DNA of 64,000 nt from Streptomyces filamentosus. Its GTDB lineage: Bacteria > Actinomycetota > Actinomycetes > Streptomycetales > Streptomycetaceae. A model generated the notes under the pieces. The model was not told the DNA's origin and ran no database searches. It saw nothing but the letters and a program-made list of their open reading frames with translations. Numbering within the stretch: position 1 is the stretch's first letter; the number at the start of each line of letters is the position of its first letter. Made by a program: the position numbers and the translations under genes. Below are positions 25,072 through 33,341 of this stretch, one piece after another. The stretch is from the NCBI RefSeq assembly GCF_014654895.1, contig NZ_BNBE01000005.1, forward strand, positions 121,356-185,355, written 5' to 3'.

Positions 25072-26337
25072 TCAGACCCCGAAAGCCGCCGGATAGGCGA
25101 TCGTGCCCGCCGGAACCGGCCCGGAACCGTCCAGGACGAGCGCCATCATCGCTTCGTCCGGAACCTCGAAACCTGGCTTGATTCCATACTCGGACGCACG
25201 TACGAAGCCGAACCGGGGGTAGTACTCCGGATGGCCCAGCACGAGCACGAGCTGCTCCCCGGCGAGCCGCGCCGCGTCGAGCGCCGCCCGCACGACGGCC
25301 CGCCCCGCACCCGTCCGCTGGTGCTCCGGCGCCACCGAGACCGGCGCGAGCGCCGCCGCCGGAGCCCCGCCCACCCGGCACCGGGTGATCAGGGCGTGCG
25401 CCGCGACCGTGCCGTCCGGCGCCTCGGCCACCACCGAGAGCCCCGGCAGCCAGGCGTCCGGGTCGGCGCGCAGGGCGTCGACCAGCTCGGCCTCGGCCGG
25501 CGACCCGAAGGCCGCCGCGGTCACCTCCCGTACGGCCCCGTGGTCGGCCTCCCGCTCGGGGCGGGTGGGCCAGCGGGGATCGGCCGGACGGAGCACGAGG
25601 CCCGCGTAGCCGTAGTCGCCGCCGTGCGCCCGGCGCAGCGCGATCTCGGCGCGCGCCCCCGCCACCGCCCCGGCCATCCCCGGCAGGGAGGTGTCGGCGG
25701 CGTCGGCGTGCGCGGCCAGCGGGACGTAGTACTCGTCCCAGTCGCCGTCCGGCTGGAGGAAGGTGCCGAGCACGTGGTACCCGGTCCCGACCGCGACGGC
25801 GGCGAGCTCGCCGGCCGTGCGCAGCGGATAGTGCTCGTCCCAGAAGGCGCGGGCCTCCGGGGCGGGCGCGTCCGTGGTCCACACGCACTCGGTGAGGACC
25901 AGCGTGCCGCCCGGTGCCAGCAGCCGGCGCCACTCGGCGAGCGCCCGGTCGAAGCCGAGGACGAAGACCGAGCTCTCGGCCCAGACCAGGTCGAAGGAGC
26001 CGTCGGGGAAGGGCAGGGCACCCATGTCCTCCCGTACGGCCCGGACCGAGCCGCCGAGACCGCGGGCGGCGGCAGCCGCCCGCAGCTCGTCGAGGAACGG
26101 CTCGTGGGTGTCGACGGCGGTCACCTCGGCGTGCGCCTCGGCGGCCAGGAGCAGCGCGGACCGCCCCGGGCCGCAGCCCAGGTCGAGGACGCGCGGACGC
26201 TCGGGGAGCGGCCCCGCGAGCGCGAGGAGACGCCGGGTGGTGGCGTCGGAGCCCGGACCCTGGCGCGGCAGGCCGTGGTGCAGGGCGAAGAAGGCGTCGT
26301 GGGACGCCCGGTCGTTCTGGATGTCGTGGTCGGACAA
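25072..26337 (-). CDS. SAM-dependent methyltransferase - GNAT acetyltransferase fusion
   Basis: A 421-aa two-domain protein. Residues about 15-215 are a class I methyltransferase (motif I VLDLGCGPGRSALLL, then VTAVDTH and FDLVWAESSVFVLG). Residues about 255-421 are a GNAT domain of the YhbS kind (RPEREADHGAVREVTAAAFG, then LAPVSVAPEHQRTGAGRAVV and YYPRFGFVRASEYGI). The junction reads WPTRPERE, where a stand-alone acetyltransferase would start. Both domains keep cofactor motifs; substrates are unknown. Confidence 0.9.
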   Translation of the reverse strand: MSDHDIQNDRASHDAFFALHHGLPRQGPGSDATTRRLLALAGPLPERPRVLDLGCGPGRSALLLAAEAHAEVTAVDTHEPFLDELRAAAAARGLGGSVRAVREDMGALPFPDGSFDLVWAESSVFVLGFDRALAEWRRLLAPGGTLVLTECVWTTDAPAPEARAFWDEHYPLRTAGELAAVAVGTGYHVLGTFLQPDGDWDEYYVPLAAHADAADTSLPGMAGAVAGARAEIALRRAHGGDYGYAGLVLRPADPRWPTRPEREADHGAVREVTAAAFGSPAEAELVDALRADPDAWLPGLSVVAEAPDGTVAAHALITRCRVGGAPAAALAPVSVAPEHQRTGAGRAVVRAALDAARLAGEQLVLVLGHPEYYPRFGFVRASEYGIKPGFEVPDEAMMALVLDGSGPVPAGTIAYPAAFGV

Positions 26338-26407
26338 CGTGGAGACCCTCGTGTGAAGGGGGTCCCGGCCGACGACGTGACGGACCGGTGGAAGAACCGG
26401 GATCAGG

Positions 26408-26479
26408 TCAGCCGGAGACCCGGGAGCTGAAGCTGGACCGGGTGCGGCCGCGGAAGGCGGCCTCCATCGCGACGGTCAT
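26408..26479 (-). CDS. possible 23-aa leader ORF before the methyltransferase-acetyltransferase gene
   Basis: An ATG preceded by GAGAGGAG nine bases upstream opens a frame of 23 codons encoding a Ser/Arg-rich peptide (RGRTRSSFSSRVSG at its end). It stops 70 bases before the large gene. The Shine-Dalgarno sequence is the main evidence; I know no homologue, so this may be chance. Confidence 0.3.
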   Translation of the reverse strand: MTVAMEAAFRGRTRSSFSSRVSG

Positions 26480-26549
26480 CAACCCCAGCTCCTCTCACGC
26501 ACGTGTTCGTACGCCGAGCCTAACAGTCCGGCCCCCGGCGGGCGGGGCG

Positions 26550-27491
26550 TCACAGGCAGAGCTTGGCCTCGTGCTCGGCGTGGCCGGCCGGCTCCAGCTG
26601 GAAGGTGCAGTGCTCCACGTCGAAGTGGTCGCCCAGGCAGCCCTGGAGGTCGTGGAGCATCTTCTCGTGGCCCACCGAGTCCAGCGCCCCCGCGTCCACC
26701 ACCACGTGCGCGGAGAGCACCGGCATCCCCGAGGTGATCGTCCAGGCGTGCAGGTCGTGCACGTCCTCGACGCCCGGCAGGGCCAGGATGTGCGCCCGCA
26801 CCTCCGCCATGTCCACGCCCTTCGGCGCCGCCTCCAGGAGCACGTCCAGCGTCTCGCGCAGCAGCTTCACCGTGCGCGGCACGATCATCAGGCCGATGAC
26901 CAGGGAGGCGATCGGGTCGGCGTACTGCCAGCCGGTCGCCAGGATGATCGTGGCGGAGATGATCACCGTCACCGAGCCGAGCGCGTCGGCCATCACCTCC
27001 AGGTAGGCGCCGCGGACGTTCAGGCTCTCCTTCTGGCCCCGCATGAGCAGGGACAGCGAGACGACGTTGGCGACCAGGCCGACCACGGCGAAGGCGATCG
27101 CGAGCCCGCCCTTGGTCTCGGCCGGCTCCATGAACCGCTGGACCGCCTCGTAGAGCACGTACCCGCCGACGCCGAGCAGCAGCAGGCAGTTGGCGAGCGC
27201 CGCCAGGATCTCCGCCCGCGCGAAGCCGAAGGTGCGGTTCCCGGACGGCGGCCGGTTGGCGAAGTGGATCGCGAGCAGCGCCATCGCGAGGCCGATCGCG
27301 TCCGTCGCCATGTGCGCCGCGTCGGCGATCAGCGCGAGCGAGTCGGCGACCAGGCCGCCGACGATCTCGACCACCATCACGGAGAGCGTGATGCCGAGCG
27401 CGATCCGCAACCGGCTGCGGTACGCGGCGCCCGCGGTGCCGGTCGGCGGCGTCCCCCCGTGGCTGTGCCCGTGGTCGTGTCCAGCCCCCAT
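26550..27491 (-). CDS. zitB: cation diffusion facilitator, ZitB-type zinc exporter
   Basis: A 313-aa CDF transporter. The N-terminus has a His-rich metal-binding stretch (GHDHGHSHGG). Six membrane helices follow, with the zinc-site motif ADAAHMATDAIGL in helix 2 and the matching site in MADALGSVTVIIS in helix 5. A cytoplasmic C-terminal domain includes VHDLHAWTITSG. It exports zinc (or similar ions) against protons. GGGAGG lies eight bases before the chosen ATG. A candidate Zur box lies upstream; S. coelicolor ZitB is known to be activated by Zur, and the idi-zitB gene order is the same as I recall there. Confidence 0.9.
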   Translation of the reverse strand: MGAGHDHGHSHGGTPPTGTAGAAYRSRLRIALGITLSVMVVEIVGGLVADSLALIADAAHMATDAIGLAMALLAIHFANRPPSGNRTFGFARAEILAALANCLLLLGVGGYVLYEAVQRFMEPAETKGGLAIAFAVVGLVANVVSLSLLMRGQKESLNVRGAYLEVMADALGSVTVIISATIILATGWQYADPIASLVIGLMIVPRTVKLLRETLDVLLEAAPKGVDMAEVRAHILALPGVEDVHDLHAWTITSGMPVLSAHVVVDAGALDSVGHEKMLHDLQGCLGDHFDVEHCTFQLEPAGHAEHEAKLCL

Positions 27492-27900
27492 GACGTGGCC
27501 TCCCAAGTCCTGTTCCGTCGGTGCCCCGGATCGCCAGTGAACTACGGGTGGGGGGTATGTGCAACACGGTACTGAACACCGTTGTCATTGCTCTGACCTG
27601 CGACGATGTCGAGAAGGACGGTTTCCCCGCGATCACCTGCCGGAACGTCCTCCGAGGCCCCCGGGTCACCGGTTTGGAGGGCGGGCCGCCGATCCCCGAT
27701 GATGATCACACCGGAGTGCCGCGCACCCCGGCGGCGACCGCGGGACCGGGGGGAGTCCGGGGCGCGAAGCCTCGGTGAACTCCTGAGCGGTTCATCCGAT
27801 AGCCTCAGCCGACGTGCCGCCGCCCGGTGCCGGGACGCACCGCCGTGCCCGGGCCGTCGTGCCCCGTCGGCCCTCTGCCCGTTCCAAGGAGTGAGTTCGT
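27492..27900. other. 409-base intergenic region between zitB and the phosphotransferase operon
   Basis: A divergent promoter region. It contains the candidate Zur box (27573-27587) on the zitB side and a -10-like TAGCCT (27800-27805) on the operon side. The strong AAGGAG (27886-27891) serves the operon's first gene. A 73-codon open frame from ATG 27557 overlaps the Zur box and has no protein-like features. Confidence 0.6.
27573..27587. promoter_or_regulatory. candidate Zur box upstream of zitB
   Basis: TGAACACCGTTGTCA is a 15-bp partial dyad (five of seven pairs match) of the TGA-N9-TCA type used by actinobacterial Zur. It lies 82-96 bases upstream of the zitB start codon, a distance compatible with upstream activation. 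Confidence 0.5.
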
Positions 27901-29706
27901 CTGTCGACCGCCATCCTCACCGGCCCGCCGGCACCCGGATCCTCGCTCGACGGTGATCTGCGGTCGCTCGGCTTCGACGTCCGCCGCGCCTCCGGCGCCG
28001 AGGAGGCCCGCGCCCTCCTGGCCGCCGTCCCCGCGGGCGAGCGCGTCGCCCTCGTCGACTCCCGCTTCGTCGGGCACCGGCACGCCCTGCGCCTCGCGCT
28101 GACCGACCCCCGCTTCCCGGCCGCGGCCGTGTCCGGCGCGCTCGCCGCGCAGCCCGAGGCCCGCCCGGCCCTGGTCCGCGCGCTGACCGCCGCCCCGGCG
28201 CCCACCGCCCCGGCCGCCCCCGACACCGCCGACGACCTGCCCGGCGCCCTCGCCGACGCCCTCGACGCCGACGGCGTCGCCGTGCACCGGCCGCAGCTCG
28301 GCACCCTGGTCGCCGCCGTCCCCGCCGACGCCGCGGCCCGCCACGAGGCCCGCGCCGCCGTCGACGCCGTCGACGACGAGGCCGTCCGCCTCCGCTCCGC
28401 CGTGAAGGCCCACGACGGCTTCTTCACCACCTTCTTCATCAGCACCTACTCGCGGTACATCGCCCGCTGGTGCGCCCGCCGGGGCCTCACCCCCAACCAG
28501 GTCACCACCGCCTCGCTGCTCACCGCCCTGATCGCGGCCGGCTGCGCGGCCACCGGAGAGCGCGGCGGCTACGTCGCCGCCGGCGTCCTGCTCCTCGTCT
28601 CCTTCGTCCTGGACTGCACCGACGGGCAGCTCGCCCGCTACGCGCTCAAGTACTCGACGATGGGCGCCTGGCTCGACGCCACCTTCGACCGCGCCAAGGA
28701 GTACGCCTTCTACGCCGGCCTCGCCCTCGGCGCGGCCCGCGACGGAGACAACGTGTGGACCCTCGCGCTCGCCGCGATGATCCTCATGACCTGCCGGCAC
28801 GTCGTGGACTTCGCGTTCAACGAGTCGAACGCCGAGGCCGCGGGCGCCACCGCCAAAACCAGCCTGGCCCTCTCCAGCCGGCTCGACGGCGTCGGCTGGA
28901 CCGTCTGGGCCCGCCGCATGATCATCCTGCCGATCGGCGAGCGCTGGGCGATGATCGCCGTCCTCACCGCCGCGACCAGCCCCCGGATCGTCTTCTGGGC
29001 CCTGATCTTCGGCTGCGCCTTCGCCGCCTGCTACACCACCGCGGGCCGTCTGCTGCGCTCCGTGAAGCGCCGGGGCCCGCGCACCGACCGCGCCGCCCGG
29101 GCCCTCGCCGACCTCGTGGACTCCGGCCCCCTGGCCTCGGCGGCCGCCCGGGTCCTGCGCCGCCTCCCGGTGCCCGCCCCGGTCGCCGCCCTCCTCGGCG
29201 CCGCCCTGATGCTCGCGGTCGCCGCCACCGCCCCGGTCGGAAGCTGGGCCACGGTCGGCGCCGCCGGCGGCTACGTCCTCCTCGCCGGCCTCGCCGTCGC
29301 CCGCCCCCTCAAGGGCGCCCTCGACTGGTTCGTCCCGCCGCTCTTCCGCGCCGCGGAGTACGGCACCGTCCTGCTCCTCGCCGCCCGGTCGGACGTCCCG
29401 CAGGCCGTCCCCGCCGCATTCGGCCTGGTCGCGGCGGTCGCCTACCATCACTACGACACGGTGTACCGCATCCGCGGAGGCACCGGCGCGCCGCCCGCCT
29501 GGCTGGTGCGGATCACCGGCGGACACGAGGGGCGCACGCTCCTGGTGACCGTCCTCGCCGCCCTCCTCGTGGACCGCGGCGACGACTTCACGTCGGCGCT
29601 GACCGCCCTGGCGGGCGCGCTCGCCCTCGTGGTGCTCGTGGAGTCCATCCGCTTCTGGGTCTCCTCCGGAGCACCCGCCGTTCACGACGAAGGAGAAACA
29701 GCATGA
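27901..29706 (+). CDS. CDP-alcohol phosphatidyltransferase with N-terminal extra domain (DUF5941-like)
   Basis: A 601-aa protein if it starts at CTG 27901. AAGGAG lies nine bases upstream, an in-frame stop lies just before (27892-27894), and the sequence LSTAILTGPPAPG reads as protein from there. The first standard start is GTG 28129, which would lose 76 residues. The core (about residues 180-400) has the complete CDP-alcohol motif DCTDGQLARYALKYSTMGAWLDATFD and several membrane helices. The C-terminal third is also membrane-rich. It transfers a phospho-alcohol from a CDP donor to an acceptor at the membrane. The stop overlaps the next ATG. Confidence 0.88.
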   Translation: MSTAILTGPPAPGSSLDGDLRSLGFDVRRASGAEEARALLAAVPAGERVALVDSRFVGHRHALRLALTDPRFPAAAVSGALAAQPEARPALVRALTAAPAPTAPAAPDTADDLPGALADALDADGVAVHRPQLGTLVAAVPADAAARHEARAAVDAVDDEAVRLRSAVKAHDGFFTTFFISTYSRYIARWCARRGLTPNQVTTASLLTALIAAGCAATGERGGYVAAGVLLLVSFVLDCTDGQLARYALKYSTMGAWLDATFDRAKEYAFYAGLALGAARDGDNVWTLALAAMILMTCRHVVDFAFNESNAEAAGATAKTSLALSSRLDGVGWTVWARRMIILPIGERWAMIAVLTAATSPRIVFWALIFGCAFAACYTTAGRLLRSVKRRGPRTDRAARALADLVDSGPLASAAARVLRRLPVPAPVAALLGAALMLAVAATAPVGSWATVGAAGGYVLLAGLAVARPLKGALDWFVPPLFRAAEYGTVLLLAARSDVPQAVPAAFGLVAAVAYHHYDTVYRIRGGTGAPPAWLVRITGGHEGRTLLVTVLAALLVDRGDDFTSALTALAGALALVVLVESIRFWVSSGAPAVHDEGETA

Positions 29707-30440
29707 TCGGCCTCGTTCTGGCAGCCGGTGCCGGACGGCGACTGCGCCCGTACACCGACACCCTCCCGAAGGCCCTCGTGCCCGTGGACGGTGACACCAC
29801 CATCCTCGACCTCACGCTGAAGAACTTCGCGGAGATCGGCCTCACCGAGGTCGCGATCGTCGTCGGTTACCGCAAGGAGGCCGTCTACGCCCGCAAGGAG
29901 GCCCTGGAGGCGAAGTACGGTCTCCGGATCACCCTCGTCGACAACGACAAGGCCGAGGAGTGGAACAACGCCTACTCCCTGTGGTGCGCCCGTGAGGTCC
30001 TCAAGCGCGGCGTGATCCTCGCCAACGGCGACACCGTGCACCCGGTCTCCGTCGAGAAGACCCTGCTCGCCGCCCGCGGCAAGGGCCAGAAGATCATCCT
30101 CGCCCTCGACACGGTGAAGCAGCTCGCCGACGAGGAGATGAAGGTCGTCACCGCCGAGGGCAAGGGCGTCCAGAAGATCACGAAGCTGATGGACCCGGCC
30201 GAGGCGACCGGCGAGTACATCGGCGTCACCCTCATCGAGGCCGAGGCCGCCGAGGAGCTCGCCGACGCCCTGAAGGCCACCTTCGAGCGCGACCCCGACC
30301 TCTACTACGAGGACGGCTACCAGGAGCTCGTCAACCGCGGCTTCACCGTCGACGTCGAGCCCATCGGCGAGGTCTCCTGGGTCGAGATCGACAACCACGA
30401 CGACCTCGCCAAGGGCCGGGAGATCGCGTGCCGGTACTGA
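29703..30440 (+). CDS. sugar/alcohol-phosphate nucleotidyltransferase
   Basis: A 245-aa soluble enzyme. LAAGAGRRLRPYTDTLPKALVPVDG is the nucleotide-binding signature and VILANGDTVHP carries the metal-binding Asp. WVEIDNHDDLAKG near the end is typical of cytidylyltransferases that load inositol-1-P, choline-P or similar alcohols. It probably makes the CDP-alcohol used by the neighbouring phosphotransferases. It overlaps its neighbours by 4 and 13 bases, so expression is coupled. The alcohol is unknown; glycerol-1-phosphate or an inositol/sugar phosphate is most likely. Confidence 0.9.
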   Translation: MIGLVLAAGAGRRLRPYTDTLPKALVPVDGDTTILDLTLKNFAEIGLTEVAIVVGYRKEAVYARKEALEAKYGLRITLVDNDKAEEWNNAYSLWCAREVLKRGVILANGDTVHPVSVEKTLLAARGKGQKIILALDTVKQLADEEMKVVTAEGKGVQKITKLMDPAEATGEYIGVTLIEAEAAEELADALKATFERDPDLYYEDGYQELVNRGFTVDVEPIGEVSWVEIDNHDDLAKGREIACRY

Positions 30441-31489
30441 CCCGACTCATCCCGTCGCCGGTCGTCGTCGACATCCGCAGGGGAGCGCTGGACGACCTGT
30501 CCGCGCTCCTCGCGGACCAGCGGATCTCCAGCAACGGCAAGATCGCCGTCGCCATCAGCGGCGGCTCCGGCCTGAAGCTCCGCGACCAGTTCGCCCCGGA
30601 GCTCCCGGGCGCCGACTGGTACACCGTCGGCGGCGGCACCATCGACGAGGCGGTCAAGCTCGCCGACGCCATGCGCGGCAAGCGGTACGACGCCGTGGTC
30701 GCCCTCGGCGGCGGCAAGATCATCGACGTCAGCAAGTACGCGGCCGCCCGCGTCGGGCTGCCGCTGGTGGCCATAGCGACCAACCTGTCGCACGACGGGA
30801 TCTGCTCGCCGATCTCCACCCTGGACAACGACAACGGCCGCGGCTCCTACGGCGTGCCCACCCCGATCGCGCTGGTCATCGACCTCGACGTGATCCGGGA
30901 CGCCCCGATCCGCTTCATCCGCTCCGGCATCGGCGACGCGATCTCCAACATCTCCGCCCTCGCGGACTGGGAGCTCTCGCACCGCGAGACCGGCGAGAAG
31001 ATCGACGGCCTCGCCGCCGCCATGGCCCGCAGCGCGGGCGAGGCGGTCCTGAGGCACCCCGGCGGCGTCGGCGACGACGACTTCCTCGTCACCCTCTCCG
31101 AGGGCCTGGTGATGTCCGGCATCGCCATGTCGATCAGCGGCGACAGCCGCCCCTCCTCGGGCGCCTGCCACGAGATCAGCCACGCCTTCGACCTGCTCTT
31201 CCCGGAGCGCGCGGCCAGCCACGGCGAGCAGTGCGGCCTCGGCGCGGCCTTCGCGATGCACCTGCGCGGTGCCCGCGACGAGGCCGGCGTGATCGTGGAG
31301 ACCCTGCGCCGGCACGGCCTGCCCGTGCTGCCGGAGGAGATGGGCTTCACGGCCGACGAGTTCGTCCGCGCGGTGGAGTTCGCCCCGCAGACCCGGCCGG
31401 GCCGGTTCACCATCCTGGAACACCTCGACCTGTCCGCCGACGAGATCAGGGACGCGTACGCCGACTATGCCAAAGCCATCGGTAGCTGA
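30428..31489 (+). CDS. sn-glycerol-1-phosphate dehydrogenase-like (iron-containing alcohol dehydrogenase superfamily)
   Basis: A 353-aa protein with a GTG start. GGGKIIDVSKYAA is the NAD-binding loop; NLSHDGICSPIS, SSGACHEISHAFDLLFP and ASHGEQCGLGAAF match the metal and substrate motifs of archaeal and Bacillus (AraM/EgsA) glycerol-1-phosphate dehydrogenases. It would reduce dihydroxyacetone phosphate to sn-glycerol-1-phosphate, the stereoisomer not used for normal bacterial phospholipids. The setting between a nucleotidyltransferase and CDP-alcohol phosphotransferases supports use of this product as a building block. The 2-deoxy-scyllo-inosose/dehydroquinate synthase relatives are less similar. 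Confidence 0.85.
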   Translation: MPVLTRLIPSPVVVDIRRGALDDLSALLADQRISSNGKIAVAISGGSGLKLRDQFAPELPGADWYTVGGGTIDEAVKLADAMRGKRYDAVVALGGGKIIDVSKYAAARVGLPLVAIATNLSHDGICSPISTLDNDNGRGSYGVPTPIALVIDLDVIRDAPIRFIRSGIGDAISNISALADWELSHRETGEKIDGLAAAMARSAGEAVLRHPGGVGDDDFLVTLSEGLVMSGIAMSISGDSRPSSGACHEISHAFDLLFPERAASHGEQCGLGAAFAMHLRGARDEAGVIVETLRRHGLPVLPEEMGFTADEFVRAVEFAPQTRPGRFTILEHLDLSADEIRDAYADYAKAIGS

Positions 31490-32246
31490 GCTCCGACCGG
31501 TCGTCCACCCGCCGGGTGTGAAGGACCGGCGGAGCGGCGAGCACTGGGGCGGCCGCCTCTACATGCGGGAGATCTCCCTGCGGATCACCCGCCAGCTGGC
31601 GAACACCCGGGTCACCCCGAACCAGCTGACGTACCTGATGACCCTGGCCGGCGTCCTCGCCGCCCCGGCGCTCCTGGTGCCGGGCGTGTGGGGCGCCGTC
31701 CTCGGCGTCGTCGCGGTGCAGATGTACCTGCTGCTCGACTGCGTCGACGGCGAACTGGCCCGCTGGAAGAAGCAGTACTCGCTGGCCGGCGTCTACCTGG
31801 ACCGGGTCGGCGCCTACCTGTGCGACGCGGCCGTGCTCGTCGGCTTCGGCCTGCGCGCCGCCGACCTGTGGGGCGAGGGCCGGATCGACTGGCTGTGGGC
31901 CTTCCTCGGCACCCTGGCCGCGCTCGGCGCCATCCTGATCAAGGCCGAGACCGACCTGGTCGGCGTCGCCCGCCACCAGAACGGCATGCCCCCGGTCAAG
32001 GAGTCGGCCGCGGAGCCCCGCTCCTCCGGCATGGCGCTGGCCCGCCGGGCCGCCGCCGCGCTCAAGTTCCACCGGCTGATCCTCGGCATCGAGGCGTCCC
32101 TGCTGATCCTGGTCCTGGCCGTGGCCGACCAGCTCCGCGGCGACCTCTTCTTCTCCCGCCTCGGTGTCGCCGTCCTCGCCGGCATCGCCCTGCTCCAGAC
32201 GCTGCTGCACCTCGTCTCGGTCCTGGCGTCCAGCAGACTGAAGTAG
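31467..32246 (+). CDS. second CDP-alcohol phosphatidyltransferase
   Basis: A 259-aa membrane enzyme. The motif DCVDGELARWKKQYSLAG-x3-D is present, but the fourth catalytic Asp (four residues after the third) is Ala: LDRVGAY. It has about six membrane helices. It overlaps the dehydrogenase gene by 23 bases. In the pathway it should transfer the phospho-alcohol made by the previous enzymes, or modify the product of the first phosphotransferase. The missing Asp may mean altered chemistry or a shifted base. Confidence 0.88.
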   Translation: MPKPSVAELRPVVHPPGVKDRRSGEHWGGRLYMREISLRITRQLANTRVTPNQLTYLMTLAGVLAAPALLVPGVWGAVLGVVAVQMYLLLDCVDGELARWKKQYSLAGVYLDRVGAYLCDAAVLVGFGLRAADLWGEGRIDWLWAFLGTLAALGAILIKAETDLVGVARHQNGMPPVKESAAEPRSSGMALARRAAAALKFHRLILGIEASLLILVLAVADQLRGDLFFSRLGVAVLAGIALLQTLLHLVSVLASSRLK

Positions 32247-32408
32247 GAGCCCCCGGGCGGACCGCCGGCCGGAAGATCGACCGGCGTCCCGGCGGGCCGC
32301 CCGGATGGCGTACGGTGTGGCGGCGGGCCCGGCAGGGGGCCGCCCACCGGTCAGCTGACATCGTGGCACCCCGACGTGCCGCACATCGTGAACACGAAAG
32401 TTTCGACT

Positions 32409-33341
32409 GTGAGTGACATGCACCAGGGCGGGGCGGTCGCGACGAGCGCGCCTCCGTCCTCCGTCGACGAGGGCCTGGCCCCGGCAGAGCTCGCCGCCAA
32501 GTACGGCCTCGCGGTCAGCGGCGCCCGACCCGGACTGTTCGAGTACGTCCGGCAGCTGTGGAGCCATCGCCACTTCATCATGGCCTTCTCCTCGGCGAAG
32601 CTCACCGCCCAGTACAGCCAGGCCAAGCTCGGCCAGATCTGGCAGGTGGCGACCCCGCTCCTCAACGCCCTGATCTACTACCTGATCTTCGGGCTGATCC
32701 TGGGCGCCGACCGGGGCATGGACAAGGACGTCTACATCCCCTTCCTGGTCACCGGCATCTTCGTGTTCACCTTCACGCAGAGCTCCGTCATGGCCGGCGT
32801 ACGGGCGATCTCCGGCAACCTCGGACTGGTCCGGGCACTGCACTTCCCCCGCGCCAGCCTCCCCATCAGCTTCTCGCTCCAGCAGCTCCAGCAGCTGCTG
32901 TACTCGATGATCGTGCTCGTCGCGATCGTGATGGTCTCCGGCAGCTACCCCTCGGCGAGCTGGCTGCTGGTGATCCCGGCGCTCTTCCTCCAGTTCGTGT
33001 TCAACGTGGGCCTCGCGCTGGTCATGGCCAGGGCCGGCGCCAAGACCCCGGACCTCGCCCAGCTGATGCCCTTCGTCATGCGGACCTGGCTGTACGCCTC
33101 CGGCGTCATGTTCTCCATCACCGTGATGCTCAAGGACAAGCCGCAGTGGATCGCGGACGTCCTCATGTACAACCCGGCGGCCGTCTACATGGACCTCGTC
33201 CGCTTCGCCCTCATCGACGGCTACGGCTCCGAGAACCTGCCCGGCCACGTCTGGCTCACCGCCCTCGCCTGGGCGCTGGTCGCCGGCGTCGGCGGCTTCG
33301 TCTACTTCTGGAAGGCAGAGGAGAGGTACGGCCGTGGCTGA
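32409..33341 (+). CDS. ABC transporter permease, TagG / polysaccharide-exporter type
   Basis: A 310-aa protein with a soluble N-terminus and six membrane helices (YYLIFGLILGADRGMDKD, PFLVTGIFVFTFTQSSVMAG and later segments), the ABC-2 pattern of teichoic acid and O-antigen exporters. The GTG at 32409 is used; ATG 32418 is equally possible, as neither has a strong Shine-Dalgarno sequence. With the ATPase downstream (overlap of eight bases) it forms a flippase for an undecaprenyl- or lipid-linked product made by the preceding genes. Confidence 0.9.
   Translation: MSDMHQGGAVATSAPPSSVDEGLAPAELAAKYGLAVSGARPGLFEYVRQLWSHRHFIMAFSSAKLTAQYSQAKLGQIWQVATPLLNALIYYLIFGLILGADRGMDKDVYIPFLVTGIFVFTFTQSSVMAGVRAISGNLGLVRALHFPRASLPISFSLQQLQQLLYSMIVLVAIVMVSGSYPSASWLLVIPALFLQFVFNVGLALVMARAGAKTPDLAQLMPFVMRTWLYASGVMFSITVMLKDKPQWIADVLMYNPAAVYMDLVRFALIDGYGSENLPGHVWLTALAWALVAGVGGFVYFWKAEERYGRG

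Noticed and set aside
27557..27778. A 73-codon frame starting ATG after a G-rich stretch
   Set aside because: It overlaps the candidate Zur box, has no protein-like features and ends in low complexity.
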